NCBI RefSeq assembly: GCF_963678635.1
Contig: NC_087067.1
Coordinates: forward strand, 48,901,618 to 48,965,617
Source: Symsagittifera roscoffensis
Taxonomy: Eukaryota > Xenacoelomorpha > Acoela > Convolutidae
Length of the DNA stretch: 64,000 bases
Reading direction: 5' to 3'
Shown here: positions 63,717-64,000 of the stretch, in pieces
Position numbering within the stretch: position 1 is the first letter of the stretch
How the letters are laid out: the number at the start of each line of letters is the position of its first letter
Made by a program: the position numbers and the translations under genes
The notes under the pieces: model-generated
Database searches by the model: none
Told to the model about the DNA's origin: nothing
What the model saw: only the letters and a program-made list of their open reading frames with translations

Positions 63717-64000
63717 AGTGCTTTTTAAAAATGTAGACTAGATAAGACTTAATTATTGATGGATTACACTTGATTCAGGTTCAGTACAAACACTATAGAA
63801 CTAGTGTCAGAAATGGGGACGGAATTTTAAAATTAGTCAATTATTGGGGTTAGTCTAATTAAATTTAAAAAATGAAATTTTCTCCGATTCTGTTTACCTG
63901 ACGATTAGTCTCTGACACTTCGCTTTTCTCTTTCTCAGTTGACTCATTTCTCGTTTGCCCGAAACACAACCAAGCATTTCCAATAAAAAACGCCCATAAA
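63635..64000. repeat. Duplicated block, right copy
   Basis: Identical to 55004-55369. Its left edge coincides with the place where the kinase-like frame loses similarity to its family. It continues to and presumably beyond the window end. Confidence 0.9.
63898..64000 (-). CDS. Second copy of receptor exon 1 (cut by window end)
   Basis: The same sequence as 55267-55369, including the donor CAG|GTAAAC at 63897. The ATG would lie just outside the window. It could be the first exon of a second receptor copy or an alternative first exon. Downstream exons in this orientation are 55267 and onward, beyond the antisense kinase-like ORF. Confidence 0.7.

Overview
The window is nuclear DNA of an animal, probably an invertebrate. 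A Cys-loop receptor gene can be read across nine exons with GT-AG introns; its exons are GC-rich and its introns AT-rich and full of repeats. An FBXO25/32-like F-box gene and part of a hydroxylysine-kinase-like gene are also present. I cannot name the species. All sequences read with the standard genetic code.

About 1-2233 and 30110-34090 are tandem or scrambled copies of a ~1.96-kb unit. Each unit joins the antisense 3' end of a LINE reverse transcriptase to a sense-strand zinc-finger plus endonuclease-like ORF. Between them, inserted in a ~165-bp satellite (remnant 3290-3426; array 27972-29700), lies the main feature, a ~24.5-kb Ty3/gypsy-type LTR retrotransposon at 3427-27971. It has two ~920-bp LTRs that are nearly identical internally. 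A ~3-kb leader carries an array of about 17 copies of an AATCCGGAGGGGTC motif. The gag-pro-RT-RNaseH frame ends in one UAG in a CAACTA readthrough-type context and continues in frame into integrase. A macro-domain-like region follows integrase, split by a frame change. Downstream is a ~9-kb block of accessory ORFs behind a strong candidate splice acceptor. The first accessory ORF is an SGNH (GDSL-type) hydrolase with its catalytic residues intact and a possible second, divergent SGNH domain. The other accessory ORFs are unrecognised and I see no envelope-like features in them. Several in-frame single stops and frame changes mean that this copy is either slightly decayed, carries sequence errors, or uses recoding.

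34063-37900 (minus) is a degenerate LINE whose ORF1 also carries an SGNH-like domain. 39937-40782 is the F-box gene. 41620-42304 and about 47134-47660 are fold-back elements of one family. 44835-55383 (minus) is the anion-type Cys-loop receptor gene: the nine exons total 1416 nt (471 codons plus stop) and all junction phases agree. An exact-looking 413-bp tandem duplication copies part of one exon. Introns 1 and 7 carry SINE-like repeats, and intron 1 also carries a cluster of near-palindromic GGAATCC motifs.

55400-63000 holds no gene I can support, only repeats such as a ~109-bp higher-order minisatellite at 58730-58980. At the right end a hydroxylysine-kinase-like ORF (63006-63716) runs into a block (63635-64000) that is identical to 55004-55369. 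That block carries a second, window-truncated copy of the receptor's signal-peptide exon, which points to a recent duplication or an assembly join.
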